Made by a program: the position numbers and the translations under genes
Source: Pholiota molesta
Lineage: Eukaryota; Basidiomycota; Agaricomycetes; Agaricales; Strophariaceae
Assembly: GCA_014925825.1 (NCBI GenBank)
Contig: JACGCK010000076.1
Span: 1-64,000 of the forward strand
Reading direction: 5' to 3'
Length of the DNA: 64,000 nucleotides
In this document: one piece after another, positions 12,300 through 22,082 of the stretch
Layout of the letters: every line of letters starts with the position of its first letter
How positions within the stretch are numbered: position 1 is the stretch's first letter
Notes under the pieces: model-generated
What the model was told of the DNA's origin: nothing
The model's input: only the letters and a program-made list of their open reading frames with translations
The model's database searches: none

Positions 12300-13800
12300 T
12301 AGAGCTCAGGGTATGTCGGACTCACTGCGATTCAAGGTATGTTTCGTGCTTCATGCGCGCTGAAATATACACTGACCAACTGCAGATATTGTAACAGATC
12401 GTAAATGGACCCGAACTTCGAACCGACGCCCTTCACTGACTCCCTTGCCACTCCTCAGTGCCCGCATCCAGCATCATGACGCTCCCAGCGGCGCCATCTC
12501 GGATTGTCGGAGCTCTGTCTCTGTTGCTGCAAGGGGCAAGAGGGAGCGGCGCTCGCTCGTGACGTGCGAGCAGTGGACGCCCATGCACCTAGCATCGGCG
12601 TCTCCCGTAGCAACGGCGACGTGACGGCGCCCACTTACGCACATATTCCAAGCGGCGCCGTCAGTGCAGATGGCTGAGTATCGATGAGGGCGGCTGAGTG
12701 GCATGGGAAGCGGAGCCGCTCGAGGATGCGTGGCGACGGTGGGCGACCTCTGGGAGACCATCAGCATCCGTAGGTACTGGTTCGGTCTCGGACCTGGTCC
12801 GGCTCATTTGCTCACCTCTCCTTCCTTCGGCAGCCATCTCCGCGCTTCGTATGACGAATGAGCGCGTCCAAGCCCATCGCCTGTCTTAGAGGTACACCAT
12901 TCATGCAACGGCGCCTGCTCTTGAGTCTTGGGATACCGCCAGCGCGTGTCCAAGCTCAAGTCAACGTGTTCGTCTCAGGTGCCAGCGGTGACTCAACAGT
13001 CTTCGAGTGTCCAAGAAATTATGGTCGACTCGAAACCTTCGAAGGTTCAAAAGGTAAGCGAGGCCTTGAAATCTTTTATGGGATATCGTCATGCTGACTC
13101 CATTGATGCCAGCTAGATTCGTCTAAACCGGTCGTGGAAGAATAACGATGAGGAGGACGATGATCTTTACGTCGAAATCAAGTGGAACCTCGAGCAGTGA
13201 GTCACCATTCGTCTATTCTATTAATTCTATTAATTCTAAAATTCTCGTTCCCTTTAGCGAAAGCCAGTCTCCATCCCAAGTTCCATAGCCGTATGCGTCC
13301 AAGCCCGCCGGCTGGTTCTGGTTCCCATCGACTTCGCCATCCTGATCGACATGCAGGCCGCCTGCGTCTACAGCTCCCTCATCGCACCGAACATAGGTAA
13401 CATCGCAAACCTACGTTCGAGCTGACGAATCGTGTGCGCCGTCTGAATGCATCTGTACACGTCTATAATATGCTGACGATTGCTCTATGAAGTTCTACGT
13501 GAACACCACACCACAAAATCTCTGTACGAACTCGCCGCCCACTCCGGTATGCAGCGCACGTGAAGTGGGTTCCGCTACACTGCCGCCTATCCCCTTGCCC
13601 CCGTCGAAATTGCTCCTTCGTTCATCAAGAAGCGCGTGTACACCTTCCCCGACCGCTTGTCTTTCCGCGTCTCACCCTGGACTGCTTCGTCATCGACGGC
13701 GACGGCAAAAGCGCGTTCAGCGCTTCGATACGGGAAAGATCGCTTCCGCAGGAGCTGGGCTTAGTTTTGTTTCGGAGGCTGGAAGGAATATGGGTATTAC
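12300..13800 (+). repeat. Degenerate locus, paralogous to 19.7-21.4 kb
   Basis: Several blocks in this interval recur in the same order at 19.7-21.4 kb. They include TTCGTGCTTCATGCGCGC near 12341; a segment with GAGCGCGTCCAAGCCCATCG near 12860; a block with ATGGTCGACTCGA near 13020; an intron-like stretch around CTGACTCCATTGAT; a block with ATGCAGGCCGCC near 13352; and a stretch containing CCGGTATGCAGCGCACGTG near 13542. The blocks look like exons separated by short introns, but no continuous reading frame survives. The family is not recognised. Two diverged copies about 7.4 kb apart point to an old local duplication of one gene, now decayed in both places. Confidence 0.5.
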
Positions 13801-14664
13801 TCTATGCATTGTTAACGTAGCCTTGAGTAGATGAGGGCGCAGCATGCTATGAGATGACGCGAGAAGAGTTCACTTACGAAGTCGCTGACAACAGAGCGCT
13901 GGCACTGTTGGTATGGAGTATGCACGTATCGTGGTCACTCCCGTGCATAGAGGCTTTTCGTTTCATGACCGGGGGAATTTTCTTTTGGTTTCTTCTTTAT
14001 CATAACTTTATGGTTCTATTCTGTTCTTGTACATACACGCTGGAGCGGGCGGAGCGGGTCCCGAGCGGTCGCTGGCTCGAGGCATCTCCCCCTATTCCAA
14101 CGCCTACATTGCTATATGTATCCTTCTTGTCTGAGCATTGGCGTGGGGCAATGGCTGTCGATGAATTTGTGTGCATCGTAATGGTTCGGTGATGAGCGCA
14201 AAGACAGGGCATGATGGGGGCCGTTGCGACATGTCTGTGGCTGCAGGATATACTTACATATGACCGTGCGTTGCATATCACAGACGACACCTTCCACTTA
14301 TCAGCGACGAATGCAATCAGTTGACGGAAATACCTTGGAAATAGTGCGGAGTGATGATGATCAAGTTGAGCAATATTTTTTGTACCAAATATATCTGGAT
14401 AACATTGGGATACGGAATACTGGATGCAATTGTAGTCATAGTGAAATTTGAATCGATGTTTGATCGATGGATCAAAAAAGCTACAAGCAAGCTACAAGAC
14501 AGTACACGAATTGCTACGGCGTAACAGAATTGTTTGAACACAAGAAAATTTGACTTCTCCCAAACTTCTCGAATATATCTTGTACTACATTTGGATCGAT
14601 GAAGTGAAGAAAAATACAAAGGGAGGCATAGCGAGCTGTCCATACAGTCCATTTTACCAACATT
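13801..14664. other. No gene seen
   Basis: This 0.86-kb interval lies between the degenerate locus and the 3' end of the F-box gene. It is AT-richer than its left neighbour. Only short chance frames are present and no repeat or RNA motif was noticed. Confidence 0.5.
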
Positions 14665-16131
14665 TTACGCAATTGGCAGTGGCAGCGCCGTTGTGGGATG
14701 GATATCGACCATGATTCCAAGTGACGCAAGTAGTTGACTCTGTTGATCTAGCGCCAGTGCCGTGTTAAATGTGTACTGGTGCTCTGGAACCCAAAGGTCC
14801 AAGGACCTGATAACAGTTGGTCGAGGGCTCGACGATGGCGGGTGACCTATGCCAGAACTCCCAACTCCAAGCGATACGTAGTTGTGTCGACCATTGATCA
14901 CGGACAGCATATGCTGCGCACTTTCAATCGTGGCCCCGAGCACTAGCTCCCGCAGCCGCGGAAGAAGAGCACACGTTGCCAGCTTCTCCGCCGTGCGTAC
15001 ATGGATGGGCAAACTGAGTGGAAGAGTAAGGGATTCCACATTGGGTGTGATTTCAAACAATTCTTCGAGGGTGCGGTGCGTCGTGTGGTGATACTGTCTG
15101 CTGAGAGGTGGATAGCCAAATTGAACGTTCTGGGCGGTCCTGAAGATGCGCAATTCAGGGGGTTGAAAATCGAATACGTGCAGTTGTTGAAGTGTATTTT
15201 TAGAAGCTCGAAGGAGGTTGGTGTAGTGCGAAACGTTCCAGTGTTGGCGTATATCAAACATGTAGATTGTAAGGCTATGCAAAATGGGAAACCGAAGGAT
15301 CGAGAAGAGCCTGCGGTCGTTGCTTGGGTACATGAGGCGCAGCCTGAGCGTCTGCAACCTGTCCATCGTAATTGTGGCCTGAGAGAGGACGCGCTGTGGG
15401 CACAGGAGCATACTGAATCGAACATGGAAGTAACCTTCCTCAAGCCTTCGCGCTCCACAGCGCATTATTTTCACAAAAACTTCCGGTGTCATCGCCGCGG
15501 ATGCTAGGTCAAGGCAGGTCAATTGATCCCAAGGGAGATGGAGATCAATGGGATGCAATCCGTTAAAGAGATGCGCTGTAACGTTGCGCAACTGCGGTGC
15601 TGTTCGTAACGCGTTGAATTCGAGGCAGGTATCCAAATCGAACCAGGAAATGGGCTCATCCCACGTGTCGACGAAAGCCACCTCAATCGATTCTAGAGCG
15701 CTAAATCTGCCTTGAGGAATTCTAAGGAATGCGGAGATGTCGTTGTTGGTATGGATGGGGCAGGTTAGCCTTCGTATGCGACCGATAGTAGGGAGGATGA
15801 CGGCGTAAACAATGCTAAAGACCCAGTTGTGGGGACCCATGTCGAAAGCGATGGTTAAGAGATTGTTCCCGCTCCTTGTCGTACACGTGTAGAACTCGTT
15901 CAACAGGGCGCTTGGTCGAAGGGAAAAAGAAGGAGGGGATGTAAAGAGAATGTCGGCCCATAGGGTGCTCGTTGATTGAAGAACAACAGCCCATCTTTCA
16001 TCCACACGACTGAGAATGCCGCGCCTGTCCGTTGTACGACGTGGGAGGAGCACAGGCTCGTCTCCGCAGAGGGCTATAAAGATAGCGGCAAGGACGGCGT
16101 CAGGAAAATTCAGGATGTTGGTAGTGGCCAT
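14665..16131 (-). CDS. F-box-like protein with LRR-like region
   Basis: One uninterrupted 488-codon frame starts at the ATG at 16131. The N-terminal ~65 residues fit the degenerate F-box common in agaricomycetes: a hydrophobic helix (NFPDAVLAAIF), then RVDERWAVVLQSTSTLW matching the usual 'V...W..V....P.LW' signature. The remainder (residues ~90-470) is a series of Leu-rich strands and helices such as LESIEVAF, LTCLDLAS and LQTLRLRL, typical of the LRR-like ligand part. By family analogy it would bind Skp1 through the F-box and recruit a substrate to an SCF ubiquitin ligase. The gene is intronless and unbroken, with no partner gene nearby. Such genes form large, fast-evolving families in mushrooms, so the target cannot be named. 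Confidence 0.8.
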   Translation of the reverse strand: MATTNILNFPDAVLAAIFIALCGDEPVLLPRRTTDRRGILSRVDERWAVVLQSTSTLWADILFTSPPSFSLRPSALLNEFYTCTTRSGNNLLTIAFDMGPHNWVFSIVYAVILPTIGRIRRLTCPIHTNNDISAFLRIPQGRFSALESIEVAFVDTWDEPISWFDLDTCLEFNALRTAPQLRNVTAHLFNGLHPIDLHLPWDQLTCLDLASAAMTPEVFVKIMRCGARRLEEGYFHVRFSMLLCPQRVLSQATITMDRLQTLRLRLMYPSNDRRLFSILRFPILHSLTIYMFDIRQHWNVSHYTNLLRASKNTLQQLHVFDFQPPELRIFRTAQNVQFGYPPLSRQYHHTTHRTLEELFEITPNVESLTLPLSLPIHVRTAEKLATCALLPRLRELVLGATIESAQHMLSVINGRHNYVSLGVGSSGIGHPPSSSPRPTVIRSLDLWVPEHQYTFNTALALDQQSQLLASLGIMVDIHPTTALPLPIA

Positions 16132-17686
16132 TGGCGGAAATGGAGGTGGTGGCGGCAGTGTTTCAAGAGTGAAGCGTCGAGCACTGGTTCTTGGCTCGAG
16201 TGACGATACAAGCTTTGGACGTGAGGTTGAGTATGCGACGGTGTTTGATAAAAAGGCCTATATCTATGGGAGAGCTCTATAACTTGGCGTGAAAAGAGCA
16301 GATGATTCCGCACCCCAAAAGATTTCCTCGGCGCTCGCCACGTCCACATCCCAAAAAGGTGAACTTGAACCATTCGGAGACCTTCTCTACGCCTTCAGGC
16401 CGAAGTTTTTCGAGCCGATGAAGTAAGGAATATATATCCGGATGTCAGCGGCTTGCTATTGGAAGGGTCGGTCGCATGAATAAGCCTGCAGGGCAAAGGA
16501 GGATGGAATAAAAAAACCTTCCACAATGCACGAATTAGACATGCTCTCTCCAAATTCAAACTTTCTCACACTTGTTACCGCTTTCAAAGTATGCATGCCC
16601 CCCGTTAATTGACCAATGGTAGTCCTTTCTGACGCGGCGACTTCTCATATTTATTGATAAAGTTCAATGTAAATCTTTTTACGCGAAGGGAAACTAATTA
16701 GCAGGGAAGTCGGGAACATGGTCAAAGGCCGTCTCGTGGTATCAATCGGAGCATTCAACGCTCTATTCGTGATCATGGGCTACAGTTCGTGCATCATAAC
16801 AACTCTACACCAGACTCAAAGGTCAAACCCAATAACCCACTTCGTTCGCATTGCTCGTGAGTCCAGGATTCAACGTCGTATAGTGATAGTTGCTTTATAT
16901 CAAGTCTTTTGAGCAGAGTTCGGAAGGCTAGGTCTTGATGTCGATGCGCATTCGTTAGGATCAGAGAAAGTGGTATTCAACGATTTTTAACTGCGCCTTC
17001 ATACTCTGGCCTTGGTGAAGGCTTGGTGACCCTCTTGGTGCAACGCCATTCTGACTCGTGCGATTCAGGTGCTTACGATGGCGCCGCGCGGTTCTGATCC
17101 AGGCACGGTTGCTTGATTTGCGCTGTCGCCGCGCACGCGCATCCCGTTATGAGATCTCTTAGCTTAGACTTCAGAACCTTTGAGCTATGTTGGACTCATC
17201 CGATATCTTAGTCTGCGATTGATATAGGAAGAATACTATTGCATAAGTACAGCACAAGTGACGGCGCAAAATAAAGATGATCGATTGACCATCATTCCAT
17301 CGTGATTCTTTCAGGGTAATGGCGAGCGATATACAACAAAACATGTCCATAAGTAGTTACATTTAATACATTTATTTTCCACAATACACTAGTACGGTAG
17401 CTGAGTACAGAGTCGTTGATACAAGACGAGCGGGGGGGTAGTTTGGTTGGTACATTTTAGTTAGATACGTATAACCTAGTCAGACGTACATAATGAGCGG
17501 GGGGAAAACAACAGAAAGGAAAGCAAGTACAGAGCAACGACAGCAAGAGACAAAATAAAAAGCATGAGATAGTACAAATGTCCCAGAAAATAACAATACG
17601 GCAGCGAGGATACGTTTCGTTTCGTGCAAGGACCGTCGAGACGCGGGCATCCACCCGCACCGCCGCCGTCGGTCCTCGTCGTGGTC
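16132..17686. other. Intergenic, no gene seen
   Basis: About 1.5 kb lies between the F-box gene start and the 3' end of the DUF6699-like gene. A TATA-like stretch (plus-strand cctatatcta near 16257) is upstream of the F-box ATG and might be its promoter, but that is weak. A short frame at 16718-16912 has no recognisable product. Confidence 0.45.
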
Positions 17687-18609
17687 TCAGATCGAGAAGT
17701 TCTCGTCTGTGGGTTCCGAGAGCTGGAGCAGCCACATCTGCTGGTCGCGGCCAGACGGGATCAGCCCGTAGAACACCCGCCGCCGGCCCAGTGCATCGAT
17801 GCGCCGCCTTCCCGAATGGAACGCATGCGGGTGCGCGCCCCGCTCCCGGCTCTGCGTCCGCACGTCGCCCGTCGCATACGGGATGAGGGAGGCGTCGTCG
17901 TCGTCCGGCAGCTGGAGGTAGCGGTAGATCTCGGAGAGGATGGCGAAGACCGTGAGGTCGTGGTTGTAAGCGATGGACACGAACCAGCGGTGGTTGTCGC
18001 AGAAGTACACGACCACGCGCTGCAGCGACGGGGAGAAGGCGGTGTCCGTCAGTTTTGGGTTGTAGTTCGGCGTCCCGGGCTGCACGGAAGGCGGGTAGGC
18101 GAAGTCGCACCAGACGCTGCCGGGCTCGAGGAAGGGGTGCAGGAGGCACGCGCTGGGGCCCAGCGTCATCCGCCGCACGTGATCTGGTGACGCGGAGTGT
18201 TGAACATACGGATCGGGTAATATTTATTTTTGGCCACACCGCACTGCTCACCGTTGAATATCGATGGCGAGGCCGCCGTCGTTGGCGCCGTCGCGCTGTA
18301 CGCGTGCTTCGAAGAGCGCGACTGCGACGCCGCCGATCTCGCATCGTGCTTCCCTACTGGCGACACCACCCTCATGGTCTGCTCCGACCCCGCGGACGAT
18401 GGATACGAGAAGTGCGACGGGACCCCGAAGGAGTACACGGACGCGGCGTCGTTGGCATCGTGCGCGGACGTCTTGAACCCACGCGACGGACCGTGCTGGG
18501 GAGGGTTTACACTGGCAGTCACGCTGCTCGATGTGCCCCAGGAGAGCGACGGGTGCTGGGAGGACGCGGCGGACTGCGCGCGGCCGTATGGTGGTGCGTG
18601 GTAGCTCAT
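17687..18609 (-). CDS. DUF6699-like domain protein, two exons
   Basis: Exon 1 runs 18609-18252 and exon 2 runs 18183-17687, joined over a 68-bp intron (GTGAGC...CACCAG) in phase 1, giving 284 residues. The N-terminal ~115 residues are Ser/Pro/Ala-rich and probably disordered. The rest has the layout I know from DUF6699 proteins of agaricomycetes: LLHPFL and VWCDFAYPP at the start, then FSPSLQRVVVYF, a W followed by DLTVFAILSEIYRYL, and a closing RRVFYGL...MWLLQL. The function of the domain is unknown. The frame is intact, and the splice is supported by domain continuity across it (FN-D-HVRRMT). A decayed fragment of the same gene lies about 0.6 kb upstream. Confidence 0.75.
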
Positions 18610-19084
18610 TTCGAGGGATCACGGCGGGGGTCTAGCGGGTGCGTGATATGATCGGTGGGGAGGGGGGTTAGGGTGAGGGGGGCGGGAGGGGCGCGGTTCG
18701 AGTCATGGTGGGCGGGGGGGCGCGCTTTTATATCCCGCCGCCCGTTGATCAATCTCAACCATCTTTCGTTCGAAAGCGGCTTCCTTTCCTTTCTGGCACG
18801 CGCGCCCCCAGGCGGGATGTTTGGTTGCGCTCGGAAGGCGGGAGCGAGTCACCATCTCATCATTTGCACGTCGGGGGGCCGCCAAATAGAGGCGGGTTGG
18901 CGGGTTATTTGCAAATTTGTCCTATTTCGGGCGGGAGGCGCGAGAAGGCGCGCGGGGCGGCTGATGGCTCGGCGGTTGTAGCGGTATCATGGGACAGGCG
19001 CCACCGCGTCTGTTTGGCTTTGGTCCTAGGGCATAAACGTTGATAGACGCGCAATAGGCGCCATTGTCCTCTCGGTTGACGCCA
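18610..19084. other. GC-rich spacer between DUF6699 gene and its relic
   Basis: GC-rich sequence with G-runs on + (for example near 18658-18720) forms the presumed 5' region of the DUF6699-like gene. No reading frame of interest is seen. Confidence 0.4.
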
Positions 19085-19237
19085 ACGTCGCAGATGCCAG
19101 AAGTAGACGACGATGCGTTGTAAAGGCGGCGAGAAGGCGGCATCCGTCAATTTTGTGTTGTAGTATATTGTTCCTGGCTTTATGGAAGGAGGTTAGGCAA
19201 AGTCGCACTAGACGCTGTGGGGTTCGAGGAACTTGAG
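19085..19237 (-). pseudogene. Relic of the DUF6699-like gene
   Basis: Read on the minus strand from 19237, one frame matches the neighbouring gene closely: FLEPHSV, stop, CDFA, stop, PPSIKPGT, then LTDAAFSPPLQRIVVYF. The two stops replace the Trp and Tyr of the intact copy (VWCDFAYPP). Similarity fades after about 50 residues. It is a truncated, inactivated duplicate in the same orientation as the functional copy. Confidence 0.75.
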
Positions 19238-19679
19238 GGTTGTGGGAGACAAGCGAGCGCCGAGCTCGCCCCTCGCTCCTTGTTGTCGTCATGTGCTCTT
19301 GTGACCGTTTGTGACTATAGCGCGCGAGTGTGACCGGCTACCAAGTCCAACCTCTCGCGTTGTCAACTTGTCCTCTCCTCGCCGCAGCGCAGCACATCCA
19401 CCGCCCAAGCTCCCTCCGCGCACCGACACACGCCTCGCTGCCCCTGCCTGGACTTGTGCCCAGCGCTCAGCACCTCTACTGCAAGGCACTCGATGACAGT
19501 ACACGGCGAACAAGACCCCTGCGCAGCCTCACACAGGCTTCCACTCTGCGCCAGACAGCTTCCGCACCGTTGTGCAATCCAGCCACACCTCCACTGGTAT
19601 CAGCGCGACATGGCATGCGCGCCCACGATAGCGCTTCGTGTTCTCGGAACGAGGACCCTAGGCATGGTAGAGAGGTAGC

Positions 19680-21440
19680 GGAGGTCGGATTCGGTGCGAC
19701 TGCAGGTATGTTCGTGCTCCATGCGCGCCGACAGCAGCTAGTGATGGTATGCGCTGACCAGCTGCACGTATCAGATCCCGATGGGGCGCACCCTGCGCTG
19801 TCCTGTCCACGCCCAGTGTGCGCGTCCAGCAGCACGATCGATGCCCCTGGCCGCGCCGTCTCAAATCCACGTCCTCCCCGCCTTGACGGCGTCGCTGCCC
19901 AACGGTGACCCCAGCATGGCCATGAACCCGAGCCAAGGGGGAGATAGGGCGACCCCTGGACGTGGCACTTAGGGTTTTTCGCGCATATACACACCTCCCA
20001 CGGGGCGCAGTCGTGCTCTGTGGGGGTGGGTGGGCACGGAGGCGGCGCCGCCCAAGGGTTCGTCCGCGCGCGGGCAACCCTCCACCTCCGTATGTTCCAT
20101 TTCATTCTGCCACCTGTTTCACACCGTTCATGCTCCTGCTCCTCTCCTCCAGTCGACGCCCACCGCCGCGCGCCTTGTGGTCTGATGCGACGAGCGCGTC
20201 CGCGCCCATCGCCTGTCTCTATTACGTAGGAACGCGCTCGTTCGGGGAGCGGCGGCCGCCCTCAGGTGGAGCGTGGAGATGCCGCCAGCCAGCGGGTGCG
20301 CAAGCTCCCGCCCCGCCCGTCGCGGGTGCCCGCGACGGCACGCCGGCCCTGGAATCCTCACACGTCATGGTCGACTCGACACCTTTGATGGTTGGACAAG
20401 GTCAGCGCGCCTTCGAATTCTATGGGACATCGTCATAAGTACTAAATGAACACCGACTCGATTGATCACAGTTGAATTGCTTACAACGGGCGTGGTAGGA
20501 TACCGACGTCCCTCTGCACGGCGACACGAGGTGGACATTGTGCGTCACCGTTTATCCGCTCTGTCCATTGTTCAAATTCTGATGTTTTTCAGTCGTCGCC
20601 AGGTTCAATAGCCGTACCAAGCGCCCACGCCCCTCGGCTCGGCTGCTTCTCACCCCCCACCGACCGACCGACCTCCGTCTCGTGGCCGATATGCAGGCCG
20701 CCCACGAAAGAAGGCAGCTTCCGCATCACACCGAACCACAGATAGGTACTTACCACCGCACACCCACGCTCGCACGCACGACTCGTACGTGCGGCGCTTT
20801 AAATGCAGCTATCCGCCATCCGTAAATACCGACAACGCTCTGACGGCGATACGCAGTGTAACCTCCAGACCAGTGCCTCGCCGTTTATTTACTTTGTCCA
20901 TTTTTCAAATTCTCAGTTCTTCCAGTCAAAGCCAGGTTCAGCCCGGAACCGCCCACGCGCCTCCGAGTCGGCTGATTCTGCCCCTCCACCAAGCTCTGCA
21001 GGGTCCTTATCGCCATGCAAGTTGTCTACGTGGCATCTTCTCAGCACACCGAACCGCAGGTTAGTAGGTGCCACCGCGCATCTGCTTTCGCACGCACGTG
21101 CGGATCGTACGTGCGCGCTGAATGCACGTATACGCCGTCCGTAAGATACACGTATACGCCGTCCGTAAAATGCATTTACCCGCCGTCCGTATTAAGTACG
21201 CTGACGATTTCTCTGCACAGTTTTACGTGCATACCACCGCCGGAACCCGCTCCGGTGTGCGGCGAGCGTGGAGTGGACGCTGCGACGCCGCCCCTGCCCC
21301 GGGGAACGCAATCCCACCAAAGACGCGCATACGCGCCTTCGCCGGCGCCGCGGCGCATCCCAGATCGACGACGACGGCGCGGCAGCGACGGACTGGGATG
21401 TGGGTGCCCTCCTGCGCGATGTTGACGTAGCGTGGATGAG
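19680..21440 (+). repeat. Second degenerate locus, with internal ~330-bp duplication
   Basis: This interval carries the same ordered blocks as 12.3-13.8 kb, for example GAGCGCGTCCGCGCCCATCG near 20189, ATGGTCGACTCGACACC near 20367 and ATATGCAGGCCGCC near 20690. A second round of the downstream blocks follows from about 20920, with an offset of roughly 330 bp (paired 'GCCAGGTTCA' words near 20600 and 20930). The whole is GC-rich and without a continuous frame. The ancestral gene is not recognised. Confidence 0.5.
21125..21195 (+). repeat. Short minisatellite, ~23-bp unit
   Basis: Three consecutive units share the core ACGCCGTCCGTAA (the last is CCGCCGTCCGTAT), spaced about 23 bp apart. It lies inside the degenerate locus and looks like slippage or unequal exchange. 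Confidence 0.6.
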
Positions 21441-21848
21441 GGCGCAGCGTGCTGTGCGAGGACGGTATGGAGCATCATGATGGACGAACAACGAACATCA
21501 CGTCTTCCCGTTGGGCCTTCGCGCGTTTGATGATGCGCAGGAGAGCATTTCGTTTTTGGATTTCTTTCGGGTGGCTTTGGTTTGTTCTTGTGCGTAGAAC
21601 ATCTGCCAATTTTGTTGAGATATGAATTTGTCAGAAAGATTAAAAAAGACTGCTTGACATTTGAGGCATGGATCGAACACTTGAAGCAACGCGTGGATGG
21701 TGGAACGGCATGATCAATCAGAGATAAACGATAACATGTTAACGTAGAGGCGGCGCCCTATTTATTACCTGTATTACGTCGACTGTGCCTACTGCTCAGC
21801 ACGATAAGATGTTGAATAACGATAGGTCTGTAGTACCAGACGAGAATG

Positions 21849-21886
21849 CGATCGAGCAAGGTGGGTCGGTCCACCTTGCTCGATCG
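21849..21886. repeat. Perfect 16-bp inverted repeat (hairpin)
   Basis: The left arm 21849-21864 (CGATCGAGCAAGGTGG) is exactly complementary to the right arm 21871-21886, with a 6-base loop GTCGGT. It stands alone about 200 bp upstream of the HET gene start. It could be a cruciform, a terminator-like RNA hairpin or the end of a lost element; no CTRR Helitron end follows within 12 bases. Confidence 0.8.
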
Positions 21887-22082
21887 TCCATTAGAGTGAA
21901 TCTCTGCTTACTGTAAGAGGACTCGTAGATGCGGCATCGGCGAATGCGCAGGGGCAGATGTTACTCATCGCGATGCGCAATGTTATTATCCCAATCGCTG
22001 ATACGTTCAATGTGAAAGAACAAGGTCGTTCAATGCTCGTGTTAGACTCCAATACTCTGACTGACAATATTGCGTTGTAGAC

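Noticed and set aside
13560..13820. Possible Crinkler-like N-terminus (LDCFVIDGDGKSAF)
   Set aside because: Only a faint L-x-C-x-V-x-x-GD resemblance in a degenerate locus; not enough to name the family.
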